Shown in pieces: positions 59,240-64,000 of a stretch of 64,000 bases of DNA (within the stretch, counting starts at the first letter, position 1; each line of letters starts with the position of its first letter). The translations under genes and the position numbers were made by a program. This stretch comes from Collybia mongolica (taxonomy: Eukaryota; Basidiomycota; Agaricomycetes; Agaricales; Clitocybaceae). The DNA lies in NCBI GenBank assembly GCA_013420905.1, contig JAAXNY010000001.1, positions 1,054,001-1,118,000 on the forward strand, given 5' to 3'. The notes under the pieces were generated by a model. It was not told the DNA's origin. It made no database searches and was given only the letters and a program-made list of their open reading frames with translations.

Positions 59240-60978
59240 TTACCAAATAATTGGAAGTTCTGTGATTCCGACGTCTGCAGTGGGGCAGGTGTACTTGATC
59301 TCGGAGAAAGGAATTGCAAGTCTCAGATTCGGGAGCCTTTGGAATAGGGATGCTGCGGGTTATGAGATCGTCGTAAGTGCGACGAAATTAGGTGGATTTC
59401 ATGCAACATACTGAGAGCGATCTCCATCTCTGCACGAGCCAACGATTCGGCGACACAGCGGTGGACACCGTAGCCAAACCCGAGTTGAGGTCCAGCCGGA
59501 CGATGGATGTCGAAACTGTCAGGATGGACGAAGACGTCCTCGTCCCTGTTGGCCGATTGGTTGGAAGCAATGATACCCTCCCCTGCCTTTATCAACTAAT
59601 CGATGAGGTGGGGTTAGCGGCGAGAATACAGGAAAAAAGAGGGAATCTGTAAAAACCTGGCCGTTGAGCGTGATATCTACGGTCGCGACTCTGCGTGTGG
59701 CCATTGCGGATGCGGTATGGAAACGACTGAGTTCCTCGACGAGACCCTTAACGAGGGACGGGTCTTTCTTGAATTCATTCAGCTGCTTAGGGTGCTGGAG
59801 CAGGGTGACGACGCCCTGGGGAAGATAAACCGGTATGAGTGATTGTTTTGGGAGATGAATGTTAATCCTTACGAGGTTGATCATGTTAACCATAGTAGCG
59901 TTCCCAGCTATAAGCATTAGGAAGGCAATTTGAACGATGTCTTCCCGGGTCAGGTGCCCCGGGCGCAGCTGTTAGGACCATGCGTGAGTGGAATAGTGCC
60001 TTTCAGCGAGACCTATATTGAATACCTGTTCCACAACGAGCTTGCTGATCAAATCGTCACTGGGATTTGCTATTTTTTTATCAGTGACCTTGCCTAGGTA
60101 TTGGAGGAGATCGTTGTTGGCGTTTGATGCCTGAGATGCGGTGGCACTTCCGTTGGTGCGGATCGCATTACATGTGGTGAGGTATTCCGAGTCTTCCAAT
60201 GGAATTCCCAAGATGCTATAGATCATCTGAGGTGGTGTGGTCAATGAGCGCCCGAACAAAATAAATCAATGACGTACACGAGAGGGCACAGGCAGAGAGA
60301 AATTTGGGACGAGGTCAACAGGCTCCTTGCAGCCTTTCTGGACCATGATGTCAAGCATATCGTCGACTGTTTTTTGTATAAGAGGGCGCATTTCTTCCGC
60401 GATCTCAGGTGTGAACGTAGGCGCGACCATCCCCCTTAAAAGCATCAGCCACTAGGAGTTACCGACAAGAGGCCTGCTTTACCTTTGGCGCCCATGTTCG
60501 GGAGGATCCATGTCGACGAACGTGGGCCTGTTCTTTGCAGCGGCTTTCCCACCAGCATTCATTTCAGGAAATCCTGGACGGGTACGGATCTGTAGATGGG
60601 AGGATCAGAGAGAATAGACCGACTAGAACGAACAGCGTAGCTGATGTGTCATACCTTGGACAGGCGTTTGTCGGTCAAGACGTTGCAGACGTCTTTGTGT
60701 TTGGTGACCAGCCAGACATGACTGCCATCCCAAAGCTCTACTTTGGAGACAGGGTTGTTGGCGCGGAGCTGGGCATACTCGACAGGAGGTTCAACACCAG
60801 AAGGTCGGGAGAAAGGGAATTTGGGCACTACTAGACCAGGAGTTCAACAGAGACTAACCTCTAAATTTCTGATACACATACCTGCTGCACCGCTGATCGA
60901 TCGATGTAATAGTTTAGGTGGGGCCATTATTGACCGAAGTCGAAAGCGAGAAATGGTAGCGGTACGTCCCAGAATCAT
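59240..60978 (-). CDS. Cytochrome P450nor, nitric oxide reductase (CYP55 family)
   Basis: It reduces 2 NO to N2O with electrons taken directly from NAD(P)H, without a reductase partner. The reading is collinear with Fusarium P450nor: [108 protein letters not shown] (I-helix, conserved Thr), [17 protein letters not shown] (ExxR), [19 protein letters not shown] and the heme motif [17 protein letters not shown]. The end is TELPIIW with a stop at 59,240-59,242. The last intron falls right after ALS. About nine exons. Exon 1 ([18 protein letters not shown]...) is Arg/Ser-rich without acidic residues, so mitochondrial import is likely. All key residues are present. Confidence 0.95.
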
Positions 60979-61835
60979 TGTGAGAGATGCTAACGTGGTG
61001 TTGTGCGGTGAGCATTGAAAACTCGGTTGGAAGTTTCTTAAGTAGAGCCCCTGCGGAGTGAAACGGAACCAATTCTGAGACGGTATGTTTAATTTTGTGG
61101 AGGCCTTTGAAACCAAAGAGAGTCCAGGCCGGAGAGTGTTGCGCGAACAGTAGGAGGTTCACGGGAGAAGACCTATGTTTTCCGGCCTTGGAATATTCCG
61201 CATTGCTCAGGCATCGATTTCACGGAGCCCAGGCTGCAACCAAGTCGCAAGCTTAGAGTGATGCATTGCGTCACTGGTTGGAGTGATGCATTACGTCACT
61301 GGTTGGAGAGTCCAAGGATGTTCACGGAAAGTGGAGGTCGCGTTCCGGCCACGTAAAATTTCCAGAGTTCGATCGGTCCGGCCATGAATGGATATGCTTC
61401 GTCACGATTTATGAGCCCACAAAAAAAATCGACGACTCGCAGAAAAGCTCCCTAGTGCACAGGAATTGTGGTAAAAAATCAAAGGGTCCGACAATTCCAA
61501 CCCAGGAACTTCACTCAAGGGATGATCAAACCCGCCTGTGGCTTATGGTCGTGACAGGGTCTGTTAGTGGTCCTAAATATTTACCAAGGCCAGCGGGATC
61601 GAGGCCCTTTAGGCACCGAGGCTAGATTTGAATCCTTGTGGAGCTAGCTGGGATTTACGGCCCTCCGGGTCGCAGATTGGAAATTTTTGGAAAAGTGAGG
61701 TTAGAAATTCTGTTGATCAGATTGGTCTCGAATTACGACAATCACAAATCATGTGATCCGTGACACTCAGTCACGTCCGTGACTTCAGTCAGTCCCAATT
61801 TGCCTCTCAACGTATGCGGTCAGCCTGCAACTCGA
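60979..61835. promoter_or_regulatory. CYP55/ASCH divergent promoter with 25-bp tandem repeat
   Basis: The region lies between two divergent genes. Two 25-bp tandem copies, GAGTGATGCATTGCGTCACT... (61,256-61,280) and the same with ACGTCA (61,281-61,305), differ at one base. TGCGTCA and TACGTCA are CRE/AP-1-like half sites. Further TCACGTCCGTGAC-type words occur near 61,770. Other promoter elements were not identified. Confidence 0.55.
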
Positions 61836-62430
61836 ATGCCCGCCACTCGAAATAAAGTACATCCTTCCCCAAGGCGGTCTTCATATATCCGGAATGCAAT
61901 ACCAGGACCCTCGCTACCTCACCAACGCTCTTCAAAATCCATATCCTCAAAGAAGACTGCTCTTGACCGCGTTTACACGGATGCCATCTTGGCAATCAAG
62001 CCCGAATTCACCGATCTTATTGCGGCACGAAGAAAGAATCATGAGTTCCGCACTTACAAAATGAGAGAAACAGTTGTCCGGGTCTGGTTTTACACCACAG
62101 CCCCAAAGTCTGCCATCACGTAGGCTTTACGATTGAGTCGGTTTAAATTTCATTCAATCATTCGATACCCCCAGGCATGTTATGCTCACGGCTCCCCCAA
62201 AGATGCCAGGCCAAGTGTGCGACCCAACTGGCGTTGGCAACGATGATTTCGATAATGGGGTGACAACATTTAAGTTTGGGTATCCGGTAGCAGGACTGTA
62301 TGAACTGAAAGTTCCTATCAAGCTTGATGTGATGAGAACTTATGGTGTCCCCCCACCACAAGGGCTTGTCTACACGCCGAGGAAAATGACGGACGATTTC
62401 CCCCTTGGAGAGATGAAGGAACTTTTCTAA
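61836..62430 (+). CDS. ASCH (PUA-like) domain protein
   Basis: Two exons (61,836-62,119 and 62,175-62,430) give 179 residues. A basic Ser/Pro-rich N-terminus is followed by ILAIKPEFTDLIAARRKNHE, FRTYKMRETVVRVWFYTTAP, GNDDFDNGVTTFKFGYPVAG, LYELKVPIKLDVMRTYG and APQG-like PPPQGLVYTP. The K-P-E-F-x-D-L-I...K-x-x-E-x-R pattern is the ASCH nucleic-acid-binding fold. ASCH proteins are thought to act in RNA metabolism or as small hydrolases; the exact role here is unknown. ATG 61,836 was chosen because earlier in-frame codons are non-ATG. Exon 2 overlaps the open frame of the HET-like gene on the other strand. Confidence 0.85.
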
Positions 62431-63290
62431 TACTGCTTGTCGCCCCGCTTCGCTGTGATATTTGCGGGACCTATCCGATTGATATCGAAGCAGCTTCTTA
62501 TCAATGTCTGGAACAACCTTGAATATGATAACGAGAAGCTCCAACCGTCCGACGACGAGCGGGATGTCGTTTCCATTAGTACAAGAGTACCCATACTTGG
62601 AGATAACGGGGTGTAATCCCTCGCGAACCATTTCGGTTATATGGAAAATGAAGGGCCTCAAATCATCAGTGATGGTGCAGTCCGAATGGTTGAGTATGTG
62701 TTCCGCAACCTCGTAGAGGATCCACCCCCGCGGTTCAAGAGTAGGGAACCTCCACTCGAATGCACAGTCACGCACAAGTGCTGGTATGTAATGAAGCATT
62801 TTCTTGAAGTAGTATTTCTGTGCCTCCGTCCTCGGTGACTGTGGCATACATATCCAATCAACCCATACATATGACCATTTCATTTGTCTGATGTCTTCCA
62901 AGAAGAGGCGCATGTCGTGCCCCAGAGGGTCAGAGTGTTCTGGTGTATGCCAGTATGTGGCTGATGAAGAAACAGTCTTGATTGTTGGCGAAGCCATATT
63001 GGAGGAGGGGGAGAACGTATGCATCCGGGAAATCTGAACACCATTTCGTTAGAAGCATTTGTCGGGCGAATGACTCTTTGAGTTGGAAGAACCAAAATAG
63101 TTCAGAGCCCTACAAGAGGGCTTCCAAGGTGTTTATGTCCCTTGGCTTTCTGGCCAATCTTGGGAAAGCTTCTGCTTGGTCTTTTCCAACATAGTTGAGG
63201 GAACTCCAGGCCGCAATACTACGTTCTACCAGGGACTGGAACGGCGCGGATGTGTCAGAGTCCTTGTTCCCGCTATCGAGTCATACTCGG
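62158..63290 (-). pseudogene. HET-like (heterokaryon incompatibility type) gene, broken
   Basis: Coding text on the minus strand is DKDSD-type start at about 63,275, SLVERSIAAWSSLNYVGKDQ, FARQMLLTKWCSDFPDAYVL, NNQDCFFISH, then TPEHSDPLGHD, WSYVWVDWICMPQSPRTEAQ and RGWILYEVAEHIL. FISH...W.D..DPxGHD followed by WVDxICxPQ is the HET-domain beginning. It is broken by a TAG at 63,110-63,112 (E-A-L-L-stop-G-S-E, probably from CAG) and by a one-base frameshift at about 62,955 (ISH/YWHTPEH). The frame runs on to 62,158, through the ASCH exon; the true end is probably before 62,430. It most likely no longer works. Confidence 0.65.
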
Positions 63291-63854
63291 GCTCATCACT
63301 CAAAGTTATGCCCTCGACCTTCTGCGACAGCTTCAGCAGGGGAAGGCAATGCTCATATACTAGTACATATAGTATGTATTAGTGCTTGAACTCTCTTCAT
63401 GAACCGCTTCATAGCTTTCTCTGTATCTCAGGTTGAACGAGCCAAGAGGTAAAAGGCAAAGTCAGCTTCTAGCTGTGGGTGCAACTATGAGCCAAGCTGC
63501 ATGTAAACCATACTATAACAGCTTTTCCAAGAACAGAAAGTAATATGGCATTACCGTAGCGCCCAAGAAGGGCGCCGTCGCAATGTCCGCTGCCTGCGTG
63601 TAAGTGGGGAAACATGGTCGTGCAATTCAAGCTCCAAGCCTGAGCGCCTTCATGCTAGGGGCAGGGTCACACTAATTCCTAAATATCCTAAGTGAAGATG
63701 TTAATCGGTGTCATTGAGTTGGCTACCGTCAAGGCAGACGCTCGTCGCTCGAGGCTCGAGTCCTAAAATTATTAATAACTTCGCTGACATTATACTATTT
63801 TGCTTCATTCATATAAAAAGGGGATGCATAGTGTTTGAGATTTGTACAGGCCAG
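63291..63854. other. Intergenic, no gene seen
   Basis: No recognised coding or RNA gene. The left part may hold the decayed 5' end of the HET-like gene. Confidence 0.4.
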
Positions 63855-64000
63855 CTAAAGAATCGGACGAATGTTGAATACAGGAGTGAATCTATGTTTG
63901 GTCCCATCGCGCTCGGTCACAACGCCCTTATGCTTGTCTATTTCAAGTCCAGAGTTGGGGTCATAATACGATCCCACTTCGTCCTTGTTAAGCCAATCGA
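63855..64000 (-). CDS. 3'-terminal exon of an unidentified gene (partial)
   Basis: On the minus strand a clean open frame of about 47 codons reads DWLNKDEVGSYYDPNSGLEI and then DKHKGVVTERDGTKHRF, ending TPVFNIRPIL with a stop at 63,855-63,857. The rest of the gene lies to the right of the window. The charged, well-ordered composition looks like real protein, but I do not recognise the family. It is too short for ordinary ORF cut-offs. Confidence 0.55.
   Translation of the reverse strand, partial: DWLNKDEVGSYYDPNSGLEIDKHKGVVTERDGTKHRFTPVFNIRPIL

Noticed and set aside
1..64000. CRISPR array, bacterial operons, rRNA genes
   Set aside because: No regularly spaced direct repeats with unique spacers, and the genes are spliced eukaryotic genes. 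No rRNA seen.

Overview
The window is nuclear DNA of a filamentous basidiomycete, most likely an Agaricomycete. Almost every gene is cut by many short (about 37-65 nt) GT-AG introns. The gene set (CYP55 nitric oxide reductase, divergent FET3/FTR1, several P450s, a HET-like protein) and the transposon types (Helitron-, hAT-, Plavaka- and integrase-like remnants, LINE) point the same way. The species cannot be told from the sequence alone.

Bases 1-1,737 hold the 3' part of a decayed cytochrome P450. Bases about 1,740-31,450 are a transposon graveyard. It is AT-rich and, by eye, nearly free of CpG, which fits long exposure to cytosine methylation and deamination. Inside it lies a head-to-tail run of Helitron-like elements on the minus strand (3,814 to about 15,278), with PIF1-type helicase remnants, joined at hairpin-CTTG/TC junctions. 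Nested in or near it are a 957-bp poly(A) insertion with a perfect 15-bp target duplication, a 753-bp hAT derivative with an 8-bp duplication and a BED-finger remnant, a rearranged block with inverted and direct repeats, a second hAT-like MITE, a Plavaka-like fragment and a possible solo LTR. The last block (24,389-31,452) is a decayed integrase-type transposon with 57-bp terminal inverted repeats. A 3.5-kb LINE was inserted into its integrase gene. CpG-containing islands (10.4-11.4, 12.9-13.65, 25.4-28.9 kb) mark the younger insertions.

Bases 31,770-44,450 form a catabolic or secondary-metabolism-like neighbourhood: an alpha/beta hydrolase, an intact 12-exon P450, a monocarboxylate-type MFS transporter with a 7-nt microexon, a FAD-linked (BBE-type) oxidoreductase and a DUF4336-like metallo-hydrolase-fold protein. 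No backbone synthase is visible.

Bases 45,158-64,000 carry a C2H2/RING protein, the divergent high-affinity iron uptake pair FET3 (multicopper ferroxidase) and FTR1 (permease) with four ATCTGATAA sites between them, serine hydroxymethyltransferase with an apparent dual-targeting start, a CYP55 P450nor with a mitochondrial-type presequence, an ASCH-domain protein, a broken HET-like gene overlapping it in antisense, and the last exon of a gene running off the right edge. All gene models are my own reading of splice sites; no transcript data were available.
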